From: Flavobacterium cucumis
GTDB lineage: Bacteria; Bacteroidota; Bacteroidia; Flavobacteriales; Flavobacteriaceae
NCBI RefSeq assembly: GCF_900148835.1
Contig: NZ_FRYK01000001.1
Span: 1 to 64,000, forward strand
Direction of reading: 5' to 3'
DNA: 64,000 nt
Under the pieces are notes generated by a model, which saw only the letters and a list, made by a program, of their open reading frames with translations, had not been told where the DNA came from and made no database searches. The stretch's first letter is position 1, and every line of letters begins with the position of its first letter. Made by a program: the position numbers and the translations under genes. Below, piece after piece: positions 47,969-56,435 of the stretch.

Positions 47969-49210
47969 ATGGTAGGATTATTTAAAGAAAACACAAAAAT
48001 TGCGCTTGATTCTATTAAAGGTCAAGCTTTGCGTACTTCGTTGACGGTAATGATTATTGCTATTGGAATTACGGCTTTAGTTGGAATTCTAACGGTAGTT
48101 TCAGCATTAGAGAATACGATTTTGAAAGATTTTGCTTCTATGGGAGCGAATACTTTTTCTATTAGCCAATACGATTTTTCTTCAGAAATCAATCAAAATG
48201 ATACGGAGCAACGTGTCAATCCTATTATCAGTTATCCTGAGGCAAAATCGTTTCAAGATAAATTTGATTTTCCATTTACTACAACCTCTTTATCTTTTAC
48301 AGCTGGTTCGGCTGTAGAAGTAAAATATGGCGAAAAAAAGACCGATCCAGAAATTTCTATCATTGGAGTAGATGAAAATTTTTGTCCTAACAAAGGACTA
48401 GAAGTAGTTAAAGGAAGGAATTTTAATTCCTTTGATATATCCAATAACAATTATGTTTGTGTATTAGGTTCGGACTTTGAAAAAGGACTATTTGAAAATA
48501 TTAATCCGTTAGATAAAACCATTTCGATTCGTGGTGCCAAATTCAAAGTGATTGGCGTTTTGAAGGAGAAAGGTTCTACCTTTGGAAATAGTCAAGATTT
48601 ACGTGTTTTGATTCCAACACAAGTGGCACGTTCATTATTTTCTGCTCCGAATATCAATTACGATTTAGACGTTATGGTTATGAACGAAGGTTTATTAGAT
48701 GAAGCGGTGGATGATGCAATAATAACGATGCGAAGAGTTCGTAAATTGAGTCCAGTTGAAAAAGATAATTTCGGAATTGAACGAAGCGACGATTTGATTC
48801 AAACCTTACTTTCTAATACAGCGGTATTGGCAATTTCAGCATGGGTAATTGGAATTATTACGGTTTTTGGTTCTTCTATTGCATTGATGAACATCATGTT
48901 GGTTTCCGTTACCGAAAGAACGCGTGAAATTGGTGTTAGAAAATCACTTGGTGCAAAACGAAGCACAATTGCGTGGCAGTTTTTCACTGAAACATTAGTC
49001 ATTGGTCAATTAGGTGGCGTTGTTGGAATCATTTTAGGAATTTTAATCGGATTTGGAATTGCATCCGCTATCGGATTTTCATTTACAATTCCTTGGATGG
49101 CAATTATTGCCGCATTTATAACAACGTTTATAGTTACCATTGTTTCTGGACTATATCCTGCCATAAAAGCTTCTAAATTAGATCCTGTGGAAGCATTGCG
49201 CTATGAATAA
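47969..49210 (+). CDS. MacB-like ABC transporter permease (FtsX family)
   Basis: This 413-residue protein has an N-terminal membrane helix (TSLTVMIIAIGITALVGILT), a large periplasmic MacB-type domain up to about residue 270, and three further helices with the FtsX signature: ALMNIMLVSVTERTREIGVR and KSLGAKRSTIAWQFFTETLV, then IVSGLYPAIKASKLDPVEALRYE. The family moves peptides, lipoproteins or macrolides through a mechanotransmission cycle with a separate ATPase. No ATPase gene is next to it, so the partner must be elsewhere. The following 106 bases hold repeat words such as CTTTGTGAAAAAACTTTG. Confidence 0.92.
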   Translation: MVGLFKENTKIALDSIKGQALRTSLTVMIIAIGITALVGILTVVSALENTILKDFASMGANTFSISQYDFSSEINQNDTEQRVNPIISYPEAKSFQDKFDFPFTTTSLSFTAGSAVEVKYGEKKTDPEISIIGVDENFCPNKGLEVVKGRNFNSFDISNNNYVCVLGSDFEKGLFENINPLDKTISIRGAKFKVIGVLKEKGSTFGNSQDLRVLIPTQVARSLFSAPNINYDLDVMVMNEGLLDEAVDDAIITMRRVRKLSPVEKDNFGIERSDDLIQTLLSNTAVLAISAWVIGIITVFGSSIALMNIMLVSVTERTREIGVRKSLGAKRSTIAWQFFTETLVIGQLGGVVGIILGILIGFGIASAIGFSFTIPWMAIIAAFITTFIVTIVSGLYPAIKASKLDPVEALRYE

Positions 49211-49316
49211 AAATTAACTACAAGAAATACAAAGAAGGCACAAATTTTACAAGGTTTTGAAAATAAATCTTCGTGCTACTTTGTGAAAAAACTTTGAGAA
49301 ACGTTGTGTTACAAAC

Positions 49317-50198
49317 CTAAATCGAACACTTAATCATTCGATCATTACCGTAAATATCTTTTTTCAATTCGATGTTTTTGAACCCTAAATTTTCAAGTAA
49401 TTCAACCGTTTCTTTTCCTAAATACTGATTGATTTCAAAAAACAACAATCCGTTTGACGACAAGTTTTTCAAAGCCAATTGTGCTATTTTTCTATAAAAA
49501 AGTAACGCATCGGTATCTTCTACGAACAAAGCCAAATGAGGTTCGTAGTTCAAGACATTTTTCTTGATTTCTTCTTTTTCCAAATTACGAACATAAGGAG
49601 GATTGGAGACGATGATATTGTAAGGTGATGGGTAATGGGTAATGGGCGATGGGAGTTGAGATAAATCTTCAACTTCTAAAATATTGGCTTGAATGAAATT
49701 GATCTCGACTTTGTTTGATACGGCGTTTCTTTTAGCAACTTCTAAAGCTTTTTCGGAAACATCAATCGCTGAAACATTTGCTTGTGGTAAATTTGCTTTT
49801 AATGAAATAGGAATGCAACCTGAACCCGTTCCAATGTCTAAAATGGTGATAGGTGTTAGGTTTTGGGTAATGGGTGAATTCAAAATCCAATCAACAAGTT
49901 CTTCCGTTTCTGGCCTAGGAATTAAGGTATTTTCATTGACTTCAAATCGCAAGCCGTAAAACCAAGCTTCACCTGTGATATACTGAATGGGTTTTTCTTG
50001 TTGTAAATCCACTAAAATAGCATTCCATTTTTCAATTGCTGCATCTGAAATTTCAAAATTCGGATTCAAAGCTACATCTACCCGCTTTAAATTATGCAAA
50101 TATTCCGTTAAGATGAAAAAGAAACTTTCGATTTCTTGTTCGTCTTGAATGTTTTTTAATGAATCGAAAAAATGGCCTTTGTAGTGTTTTAGTAGCAT
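49317..50198 (-). CDS. prmC: release factor glutamine methyltransferase with two repeat-derived inserts
   Basis: This enzyme methylates the GGQ glutamine of translation release factors. The 293 residues contain RFEVNENTLIPRPETEELVD, the SAM motif TILDIGTGSGCIPISLKANL, and IIVSNPPYVRNLEKEEIKKN with the NPPY that binds the glutamine. Two stretches do not look like the family: NSPITQNLTPI just before the SAM motif and LPSPITHYPSPYN just before NPPY. Both are encoded by CCCATTACCC-like words (49624-49654 and 49845-49877), so repeat DNA has entered in frame without breaking the gene. Confidence 0.95.
   Translation of the reverse strand: MLLKHYKGHFFDSLKNIQDEQEIESFFFILTEYLHNLKRVDVALNPNFEISDAAIEKWNAILVDLQQEKPIQYITGEAWFYGLRFEVNENTLIPRPETEELVDWILNSPITQNLTPITILDIGTGSGCIPISLKANLPQANVSAIDVSEKALEVAKRNAVSNKVEINFIQANILEVEDLSQLPSPITHYPSPYNIIVSNPPYVRNLEKEEIKKNVLNYEPHLALFVEDTDALLFYRKIAQLALKNLSSNGLLFFEINQYLGKETVELLENLGFKNIELKKDIYGNDRMIKCSI
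49624..49654. repeat. GGTAATGGGTAATGGGCGATGGG periodic repeat inside prmC
   Basis: The minus strand reads CCCATCGCCCATTACCCATT, a seven- to eight-base period. It keeps the frame and adds LPSPITHYPSP to PrmC. Confidence 0.75.
49845..49877. repeat. second TGGGTAATGGGTGA-type repeat inside prmC
   Basis: The minus strand reads TCACCCATTACCCAAAACCT then AACACCTATCACC. It shares the CCCATTACCC word with 49624-49654 and adds NSPITQNLTPIT just before the SAM-binding motif. Confidence 0.65.
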
Positions 50199-50239
50199 GA
50201 GCTAAATTGGTCTTAATTCTTAATACTCAAATCTTGATA

Positions 50240-50716
50240 CTACAACTTCTTCGTCATCCAAACTTCGCAACTATTATGTCCTGTATTACCCATTGGACCA
50301 TCTATATTTTCAAAACCTATTCGTTTGTAAAGTTTTTGAGCGGTAGTCATGAATGATAAAGTTTCCAAATAACAAATTTCAAAACCTTGATTTTTGGCAA
50401 ATTCTAAGCATCTTCCGATAATTTTCTCTGCATAACCGGTTCCTCTAATTTCGGGGGCAAAATACATTTTTTGCAATTCACAAACCGAATCATCTCCATT
50501 TTCTAGAGGTGCAATACCGCAACCTCCAACCACTTTTCCTTCATTTTCTACCACATAATAAACAGAACGAGGTGCTTGATATACTTCGTACAACGTATCT
50601 AAAATTGGATCTGCATAAGCTGTTCCTACTTTAGGCGCATTTAATTCATGAAAAATATCGCGAATTACTTTAGCAATCGACTCATTATCTTTTTGTTGGA
50701 TTTCTCTTATTATCAT
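50240..50716 (-). CDS. GNAT-family N-acetyltransferase
   Basis: This 158-residue protein has the acetyl-CoA binding core: VYYVVENEGKVVGGCGIAPL, LQKMYFAPEIRGTGYAEKII with the Q/RxxGxG/A loop (RGTGYA), then IGRCLEFAKNQGFEICYLET and KLYKRIGFENIDGP. The acceptor is unknown. It is read divergently from ribD and is 42 bases from prmC on the same strand, so the two may share a transcript. Confidence 0.9.
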   Translation of the reverse strand: MIIREIQQKDNESIAKVIRDIFHELNAPKVGTAYADPILDTLYEVYQAPRSVYYVVENEGKVVGGCGIAPLENGDDSVCELQKMYFAPEIRGTGYAEKIIGRCLEFAKNQGFEICYLETLSFMTTAQKLYKRIGFENIDGPMGNTGHNSCEVWMTKKL

Positions 50717-50782
50717 AGCTTATTTATTGTCGCACAAAAGTACGCAAATTGGTAGAATCGATTATTAATTCTATCTCAAAAA

Positions 50783-50798
50783 TACTACATTTGTAGTA
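50783..50798 (+). promoter_or_regulatory. palindrome TACTACA-TT-TGTAGTA over the -7 box and start of ribD
   Basis: TACATTTG at 50786-50793 is a good -7 box only four bases before the ATG at 50798. A perfect seven-base inverted repeat with a two-base centre spans it. Transcription would begin at or within the start codon, so the ribD mRNA is probably leaderless and the palindrome may be a repressor site. No FMN riboswitch is possible here. Confidence 0.5.
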
Positions 50799-51856
50799 TG
50801 ACGACACATGAATTTTACATGAGACGCTGTATTGAACTCGCCAAAAATGGTTTGGGAACTACGTATCCTAATCCGTTAGTGGGAAGTGTGATTGTACACG
50901 AAGGTAAAATTATTGGCGAAGGTTGGCACAAAAAAGCTGGCGAACCTCATGCAGAAGTCAATGCAGTGAATTCCGTCAAAAACAAATCGTTATTGAAAGA
51001 AGCTACGATATATGTGAGTTTAGAACCGTGCAGTCATTTTGGAAAAACGCCTCCCTGTTGTGATTTAATTATTGCGAATGAAATTCCGAATGTTGTAGTT
51101 GGAACCGTTGACCCATTTGCAAAAGTGGCTGGAAATGGCATAAAAAAACTAATTGAAAGCGGCAAAAATGTAACCGTTGGAATTTTAGAAGAAGAATGTA
51201 ACGAACTCAACAAACGCTTTTTTACTTTTCATCAAAAGAAAAGACCTTATATTATTTTAAAATGGGCGGAAACCGCTGATGGATTTATTGCGCCTGAGAT
51301 CCTGAAACCCGTTCAGCATGACAAGTTGAAACCTGTTTGGATTACAAATCAATATTCAAGACAATTGGTTCATAAATGGCGTACGGAAGAACAAGCAATT
51401 TTAGTGGGTACAAATACGGTTTTAAACGATAATCCAAAATTAGATGCACGTGATTTTTCAGGAAATAATCCCGTTCGAATTGTATTAGACAAATCAGGAA
51501 AAATTTCAAAAAACTATCACGTTAAAGATACTTTACAAAAGACAATTTTTATTACGGAAAGCGAAAATTTCATTTCAACTGAAAATTGTATCTATGAAAA
51601 TGCTATCTTTGATACTCACCTCATTTCTTCAATTTGTTCGATTTTATACCAAAACGATATACAATCCGTTATAATTGAAGGAGGAAGTAAAACACTACAA
51701 TCCTTCATAGATGTGAATTTATGGGATGAAGCAAGAGTTTTCAAAGGAGACATAACATTTCAAAACGGCACGTTAGCCCCAAATATTTCCGGAAATCCGG
51801 TTGCTAGTTTTGACATAATGAATGATGAACTTAAAATTTTCAAGAATTATGATTGA
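50798..51856 (+). CDS. ribD: bifunctional riboflavin biosynthesis deaminase/reductase, with repeat-derived insert
   Basis: This 352-residue enzyme deaminates and reduces the pyrimidine intermediate of riboflavin. The deaminase half has TYPNPLVGSVIVHEGKIIGE, HKKAGEPHAEVNAVNSV (zinc His and catalytic Glu) and LEPCSHFGKTPPCCDLI (zinc Cys pair). The reductase half has RPYIILKWAETADGFI, WITNQYSRQLVHKWRTEEQA, ILVGTNTVLNDNPKLDAR and IIEGGSKTLQSFI. Between the halves an extra ILKPVQHDKL is encoded by a dispersed repeat (51296-51322). The start is preceded by a -7 box at only four bases. The end overlaps the HAD gene by 8 bases. Confidence 0.95.
   Translation: MTTHEFYMRRCIELAKNGLGTTYPNPLVGSVIVHEGKIIGEGWHKKAGEPHAEVNAVNSVKNKSLLKEATIYVSLEPCSHFGKTPPCCDLIIANEIPNVVVGTVDPFAKVAGNGIKKLIESGKNVTVGILEEECNELNKRFFTFHQKKRPYIILKWAETADGFIAPEILKPVQHDKLKPVWITNQYSRQLVHKWRTEEQAILVGTNTVLNDNPKLDARDFSGNNPVRIVLDKSGKISKNYHVKDTLQKTIFITESENFISTENCIYENAIFDTHLISSICSILYQNDIQSVIIEGGSKTLQSFIDVNLWDEARVFKGDITFQNGTLAPNISGNPVASFDIMNDELKIFKNYD
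51296..51322. repeat. dispersed GAGATCCTGAAAC...TCAGCATGAC repeat inside ribD
   Basis: GAGATCCTGAAACCCGTTCA then GCATGAC is of the same class as the word at 25997-26029: a GTCATCCTGA-type end and a near-palindromic centre. It adds EILKPVQHDK in frame at the domain junction of RibD. Confidence 0.7.
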
Positions 51857-52451
51857 AGCAATTATTTTTGATTTTGGCGATGTTTTTATTAACTTGAACA
51901 AACAAGCTATTGACTCTGAGTTTAGAAAATTGGGGTTAACTGCTTGGCATGACGATTTAGATGTTTTAAATAAAAAGTATGAAATTGGAAAAATTGATGA
52001 ATACGAATTCATGCTAGGATTCCAAAAGTATTTACCCAATGCTGAATTGACTGAAATTAGAGCAGCTTGGAATTCTATATTAGGAGATTTCCCATTAAAA
52101 CGATTGGAGTTTTTGCAAATGATAGCTTCTAAATACCGCTTATTTCTTTTAAGCAATACTGATCATACGCATATTGAAAAATTTGAGCACAACGAAGGAC
52201 AAACCTTTGCTCGTGACTTTTATAGTTGTTTTGAAAAAGTTTATTTTTCATACGAAATCGGAATTCGCAAACCAGATGAAAATGTTTTTAAATACCTAAT
52301 AAACAATCATAATTTGAATCCAAAGAAAACCTTATTTGTAGACGACAAAAAAGAAAATACAGATGTTGCAGAAAAATTAGGCTTTCAAGTTTGGAACATT
52401 CAACCAGAGCTTGAAGATGTTACGCAATTATTTGATAAAATACTAATTTAA
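51849..52451 (+). CDS. HAD-family phosphatase (YihX-like)
   Basis: From the ATG at 51849 the protein has 200 residues. HAD motif I is IIFDFGDVFINLN (nucleophile Asp), motif II LLSNTDHTHIEKF, and motifs III and IV EIGIRKPDENVFKYL and TLFVDDKKENTDVAEKLGF. It belongs to the subgroup of YihX-like sugar phosphatases. Its ATG lies inside the end of ribD (8-base overlap), so it might act on the phosphate removed in riboflavin synthesis, for which the enzyme is often a HAD protein; this is inference from position. Confidence 0.9.
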   Translation: MIEAIIFDFGDVFINLNKQAIDSEFRKLGLTAWHDDLDVLNKKYEIGKIDEYEFMLGFQKYLPNAELTEIRAAWNSILGDFPLKRLEFLQMIASKYRLFLLSNTDHTHIEKFEHNEGQTFARDFYSCFEKVYFSYEIGIRKPDENVFKYLINNHNLNPKKTLFVDDKKENTDVAEKLGFQVWNIQPELEDVTQLFDKILI

Positions 52452-52457
52452 TCCATT

Positions 52458-53318
52458 GTGGCCTACTTACTTCTTAGCATTATATTCAATGCTTCTCTTT
52501 TTGTTATTATTAAACTGTTTGCTAGATTTAATATAGATGCTTTACAAGCTTTAGTAGTAAATTATTTTGTAGCTTCTTTAGTTGGTTTTTTATTTCTTGA
52601 CACCCCTATAGTTCCAACCGAAATTATCAGTCAATATTGGTTAAAAGGAAGTATTCTTTTAGGTTTTATTTTTATAGCTACTTTCTATGCTACAACACTA
52701 ACATCACAACGAAATGGGCTTTCTGTGGCCTCAGTAGCTTCGAAAATGTCCATAATAATTCCGATTACTTTAGGTGTCATCTTATATAATGAAAAGCTTG
52801 GCTTCGTCAAAATTACGGGAATTCTTTTAGCCCTGATTGCTGTTTATTTCACTTCCAAAAAAGAAACAGGAGAAGTCCAACAATCTTCAAACCTACTCTA
52901 TCCAATTTTAGTTTTTATTGGTGCTGGAACCATAGATGCTAGTTTAAAATACTTACAAACATTTCATGTTCCATCGGAAAAAATAGGTTTGTTTTCATCA
53001 ATAACTTTTTTTTGTGCTTTTAGTGTTGGAATTCTAACCCTTATCTTTCTGACCATTCGTGGTAAAATCAAATTTTCGGCAAGGTCTATTTTAGGAGGAA
53101 TTGCACTAGGCTTACCCAATTACTTTTCTTTGTATTATTTAGTAAAAATGTTAGAGGCAAAAGCTTTTCAAAGTGCCACTTTGTTTACTATACATAATAT
53201 TTCTATCGTTTTAGTTTCTACATTTGTAGGCATTCTTTTTTTTAGCGAGCGGATTTCTCTTCGTAACGCATTTGGAATTGGATTAGCTTTATTTGCTTTA
53301 TTTTTAGTTACCTATTAA
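52458..53318 (+). CDS. EamA/DMT-family transporter
   Basis: This 286-residue protein has ten hydrophobic segments in two EamA-like halves (YLLLSIIFNASLFVIIKLFA, FIFIATFYATTLTSQRNGLS, ITLGVILYNEKLGFVKITGI, YPILVFIGAGTIDASLKYLQ, LFTIHNISIVLVSTFVGILF). It starts at a GTG, which gives the family's usual N-terminus. The substrate is unknown; DMT proteins move small metabolites. It lies 6 bases after the HAD gene and abuts the YigZ gene (0 bases), so it belongs to the ribD transcript. Confidence 0.9.
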   Translation: MAYLLLSIIFNASLFVIIKLFARFNIDALQALVVNYFVASLVGFLFLDTPIVPTEIISQYWLKGSILLGFIFIATFYATTLTSQRNGLSVASVASKMSIIIPITLGVILYNEKLGFVKITGILLALIAVYFTSKKETGEVQQSSNLLYPILVFIGAGTIDASLKYLQTFHVPSEKIGLFSSITFFCAFSVGILTLIFLTIRGKIKFSARSILGGIALGLPNYFSLYYLVKMLEAKAFQSATLFTIHNISIVLVSTFVGILFFSERISLRNAFGIGLALFALFLVTY

Positions 53319-53933
53319 ATGGATTTCTCAGAAAAAGACACCTACAAAACCATTCTCACCCCTTCAGAAGAGGTGTTGTATAAAGAAAAGAACAGTAAGT
53401 TCTTTGGCTATGCTTTTCCCGTAACTACAGAAGAAGAAATTAAAGAAATCATAGACCGTTTAAGAAAAGAGCATTTTTCAGCACGTCATTGGTGTTATGC
53501 CTATCAAATTGGTACAGAAAAAATTCAATATCGTGCAAATGATGACGGCGAACCAAACAATAGTGCCGGGATGCCTATCTACGGGCAAATTCAGTCCTTT
53601 GATGTCACAAATATATTGGTTGTTGTGGTTCGTTATTTTGGAGGTGTAAAACTTGGGGTTGGTGGCTTAATTTCAGCATATAAGATTGCGGCACAAATGG
53701 CATTGGAAAATTCGGAAATTATAGAAAAAACTATTGACAAACATTTTATCATTTCATTTGGATACGCACACATGAATAAAGTAATGCGAATCATTAAAGA
53801 AAAAAACCTACGAATCGTTTCTCAAAAAATGGAAATGGAATGCGAAATCGAAATAACTACTCGAAAAAAAAATGTCCAAAATTTATTGGACATTTTTGAA
53901 AACTTATACGAAATAAAAGTTACTGAAATTTAA
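53319..53933 (+). CDS. yigZ: YigZ/IMPACT-family protein
   Basis: This 204-residue protein has the IMPACT N-terminal domain: YKEKNSKFFGYAFPVTTEEE, HFSARHWCYAYQIGTEKIQY and RANDDGEPNNSAGMPIYGQI, then FDVTNILVVVVRYFGGVKLG with VGGLISAYKIAA, all highly conserved. The C-terminal domain is of the DUF1949 ferredoxin-like type. Its function in bacteria is not settled. It directly follows the transporter and its stop overlaps that of the convergent thioesterase gene. Confidence 0.93.
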   Translation: MDFSEKDTYKTILTPSEEVLYKEKNSKFFGYAFPVTTEEEIKEIIDRLRKEHFSARHWCYAYQIGTEKIQYRANDDGEPNNSAGMPIYGQIQSFDVTNILVVVVRYFGGVKLGVGGLISAYKIAAQMALENSEIIEKTIDKHFIISFGYAHMNKVMRIIKEKNLRIVSQKMEMECEIEITTRKKNVQNLLDIFENLYEIKVTEI

Positions 53934-54340
53934 ACTTCTAGAAACGAATTAATCTTCTCAGAAACATACTCTGGTGGCAAAATTGGACGACCCGTTTTCA
54001 TGTCAACAAACACCAACATAGAATAACCTGTTGTTAATAACTCATTCGCTTCATTATAGATTTCATAGTCAAATTCTATCTTTACAGAAGTCTGACTTTT
54101 TAATATTGTCTTAACAGTTAACAAATCATCATAACGCGCTGGTTTTTTGTAATTCATAGTTAATGAAACTACTGGAAGCATTACGCCATTATCCTCCATC
54201 CACTTATAAGAAACCCCTAAATTTCTTAGCCATTCCACGCGTCCCATCTCAAAATACTGTGCATAATTTCCATGATAAACTACTCCCATTTGATCGGTTT
54301 CGGCATAACGCACTCGAACTTGAAATTGATATTCTTTCAT
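53930..54340 (-). CDS. YbgC-type acyl-CoA thioesterase (hot-dog fold)
   Basis: This 136-residue protein carries the 4-hydroxybenzoyl-CoA thioesterase pattern: VRYAETDQMGVVYHGNYAQY with the catalytic Asp, FEMGRVEWLRNLGVSYKWME, and then NYKKPARYDDLLTVKTILKS. It hydrolyses acyl-CoA thioesters in the cytoplasm, with chain length unknown. The gene is read toward yigZ, with stops overlapping by 4 bases, and away from dnaA. Confidence 0.92.
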   Translation of the reverse strand: MKEYQFQVRVRYAETDQMGVVYHGNYAQYFEMGRVEWLRNLGVSYKWMEDNGVMLPVVSLTMNYKKPARYDDLLTVKTILKSQTSVKIEFDYEIYNEANELLTTGYSMLVFVDMKTGRPILPPEYVSEKINSFLEV

Positions 54341-54544
54341 ATTAAACTACTATTAAATTATTCTTAAAAAATTGCTATACTGTCTTACAATATTTTTTTT
54401 TAAAAATCAAGGTTAAAAAAATTTTTTTTACAGAATTTTGTTCACATATTTGCTAACCCAAAACACAAGAACAAAAAAACAGTTTTGTTCGATTTTTGTA
54501 GCTTCTACAAAACTAAAATAAACTAGTAATAATTAATTGATTTT
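54341..54544. promoter_or_regulatory. very AT-rich dnaA upstream region
   Basis: 204 bases between the divergent thioesterase and dnaA genes hold long A and T runs and TTGTTCACA, a 7-of-9 match to a DnaA box. One weak box is not enough to call an origin; autoregulation of dnaA is possible. Confidence 0.3.
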
Positions 54545-55972
54545 ATGACAAAAACTGCGCAATCGGTATGGAATAACTGTCTGTCTTTCATAAAAGACAA
54601 TATTCAAGATCAAGCTTACAAGACTTGGTTTGAACCTATTCAGTCAGTTGAGCTAAACGATAATGCGTTGTCAATTCAAGTACCTAGTAAATTCTTCTAC
54701 GAATGGCTAGAAGAACACTATGTAAAATTATTAAAAGTTGCCCTAACTAAAGAATTAGGCCCGGGCGCAAAGTTATTGTATAAAATTAAAATGGAGAACA
54801 CTTATGGCAACAAACTTCCATTTACTGAGCAAATTCCAAGTTATAACAGAACAGCGGTAAAACCTCAGGAAGTTGATGTCCCTATTGTGAACAAAAATCC
54901 AGAATTAAAAAACCCATTCATCATTCCTGGTATTCGTAATTTAAAAATCGAATCACAACTTAACGCCAATTATAGTTTTGATAATTTCCTTGAAGGAGAT
55001 TCCAACCGTTTGGCAAGAAGTGCAGGTATGGCGGTAGCTAACAAACCCGGCGGAACTTCTTTCAACCCTTTATTAATTTTTGGAGGTGTTGGACTAGGGA
55101 AAACTCACTTAGCCCATGCTATTGGAGTTGAGATTAAAGACAAATATCCGGAAAAAACCGTGTTGTATATTTCGGCAGAAATATTCACACAACAGTATAT
55201 TGATTCTGTTAAGAAAAATACACGTAACGACTTCATTCACTTTTATCAATTAATTGATGTTTTGATTATTGATGACGTACAGTTCTTATCAGGAAAATCG
55301 GGAACACAAGATGTGTTTTTCCACATTTTCAACTATTTACACCAAAATGGGAAACAGGTAATTTTAACTTCTGACAAGGCACCTGTTGACATGCAAGATA
55401 TTGAGCAACGCTTACTATCTCGTTTTAAATGGGGATTATCAGCAGAATTACACCAACCTGACTATGAAACGCGTATTTCAATTTTGAAAAACATTTTGTT
55501 CCGTGATGGTGTAGAAATGCCAGAAGAAATTATCGAATACGTTGCTAAAAATATCAAATCTAATGTTCGTGAATTAGAAGGTGCTATCATTTCATTGATC
55601 GCACAATCCTCTTTTAACAAACGTGAGGTTACCATTGATTTAGCAAAACAAGTAGTTGAAAAATTCGTTAAAAACGTAAAACGTGAAATTTCAATCGATT
55701 ATATTCAAAAAATTGTTTCTGATTATTTCCAATTGGATGTTGAAACATTACAGTCTAAAACCAGAAAACGTCACGTAGTACAAGCAAGACAATTAGCAAT
55801 GTTCTTTGCAAAGAAATTCACAAAAGCTTCTTTAGCAAATATTGGTTCACAAATTGGTGATCGAGATCATGCTACGGTTCTCCATGCCTGTAAAACCGTT
55901 GACAACTTGGTCACTACTGACAAACAATTCCGAAAATACGTAGACGATATCAACAAGAAGTTATCGCTGTAA
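54545..55972 (+). CDS. dnaA: chromosomal replication initiator DnaA
   Basis: This 475-residue AAA+ protein opens the replication origin. Domain I is at residues 1-80 (WNNCLSFIKDNIQDQAYKTW). Domain III begins YSFDNFLEGDSNRLARSAGM and has Walker A FGGVGLGKTHLAHAIG, Walker B DVLIIDDVQFLSGKSG, the sensor and arginine finger parts TSDKAPVDMQDIEQRLLSRF and KWGLSAELHQPDYETRISIL. Domain IV has KSKTRKRHVVQARQLAMFFA-like sequence and GDRDHATVLHACKTV, which binds the DnaA box. The gene is complete. The phosphatase gene follows after 3 bases. The usual partner dnaN is not in the window. Confidence 0.97.
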   Translation: MTKTAQSVWNNCLSFIKDNIQDQAYKTWFEPIQSVELNDNALSIQVPSKFFYEWLEEHYVKLLKVALTKELGPGAKLLYKIKMENTYGNKLPFTEQIPSYNRTAVKPQEVDVPIVNKNPELKNPFIIPGIRNLKIESQLNANYSFDNFLEGDSNRLARSAGMAVANKPGGTSFNPLLIFGGVGLGKTHLAHAIGVEIKDKYPEKTVLYISAEIFTQQYIDSVKKNTRNDFIHFYQLIDVLIIDDVQFLSGKSGTQDVFFHIFNYLHQNGKQVILTSDKAPVDMQDIEQRLLSRFKWGLSAELHQPDYETRISILKNILFRDGVEMPEEIIEYVAKNIKSNVRELEGAIISLIAQSSFNKREVTIDLAKQVVEKFVKNVKREISIDYIQKIVSDYFQLDVETLQSKTRKRHVVQARQLAMFFAKKFTKASLANIGSQIGDRDHATVLHACKTVDNLVTTDKQFRKYVDDINKKLSL

Positions 55973-55975
55973 TTT

Positions 55976-56431
55976 ATGGCTACAAAAATTTTAATGGTTT
56001 GCTTGGGAAATATTTGCCGTTCTCCTTTGGCAGAAGGTATTTTGCGTTCTAAACTTTCCGAAGATTTTATTGTAGATTCAGCAGGAACAGGAGGTTGGCA
56101 TGCCGGAGAATTACCCGATAAGCGTTCGACTGCTACAGCTAAAAATAGAGGTTTAGACATTACCAATCAAAGAGCAAGACAATTCAAGCAAAGTGATTTT
56201 GAGATTTTTGATTCTATTTTTGTAATGGATAATTCTAACTACAAAGACATCATGACTTTAGCTCCAAATGAAGAAGCCAAATTAAAAGTCAAGCTCATAC
56301 TAAACGAAATTTTTCCAAATGAAAATGTTGATGTTCCCGACCCTTATTATGGTGGCCAAGACGGGTTTGAAAACGTTTTTGACATGTTAGACCAAGCTTG
56401 TGAGGAAATCGCAAGAAAATTAAAGCAATAA
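55976..56431 (+). CDS. low-molecular-weight protein-tyrosine phosphatase
   Basis: This 151-residue enzyme has the phosphate loop VCLGNICRSPLAEGIL at its start with Cys and Arg, the conserved DSAGTGGWHAGELPDKRSTA and the Asp-Pro pair VDVPDPYYGGQDGFENVFD with the general acid. Its substrates are unknown; such enzymes act on Tyr or Arg phosphates. It lies 3 bases after dnaA and 4 bases before rsmI, in one operon. Confidence 0.94.
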   Translation: MATKILMVCLGNICRSPLAEGILRSKLSEDFIVDSAGTGGWHAGELPDKRSTATAKNRGLDITNQRARQFKQSDFEIFDSIFVMDNSNYKDIMTLAPNEEAKLKVKLILNEIFPNENVDVPDPYYGGQDGFENVFDMLDQACEEIARKLKQ

Positions 56432-56435
56432 CATC

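Noticed and set aside
54341..54544. Replication origin upstream of dnaA
   Set aside because: Only one weak DnaA-box-like word (TTGTTCACA) was found; no cluster of boxes. Strand-bias computation over the genome would decide.
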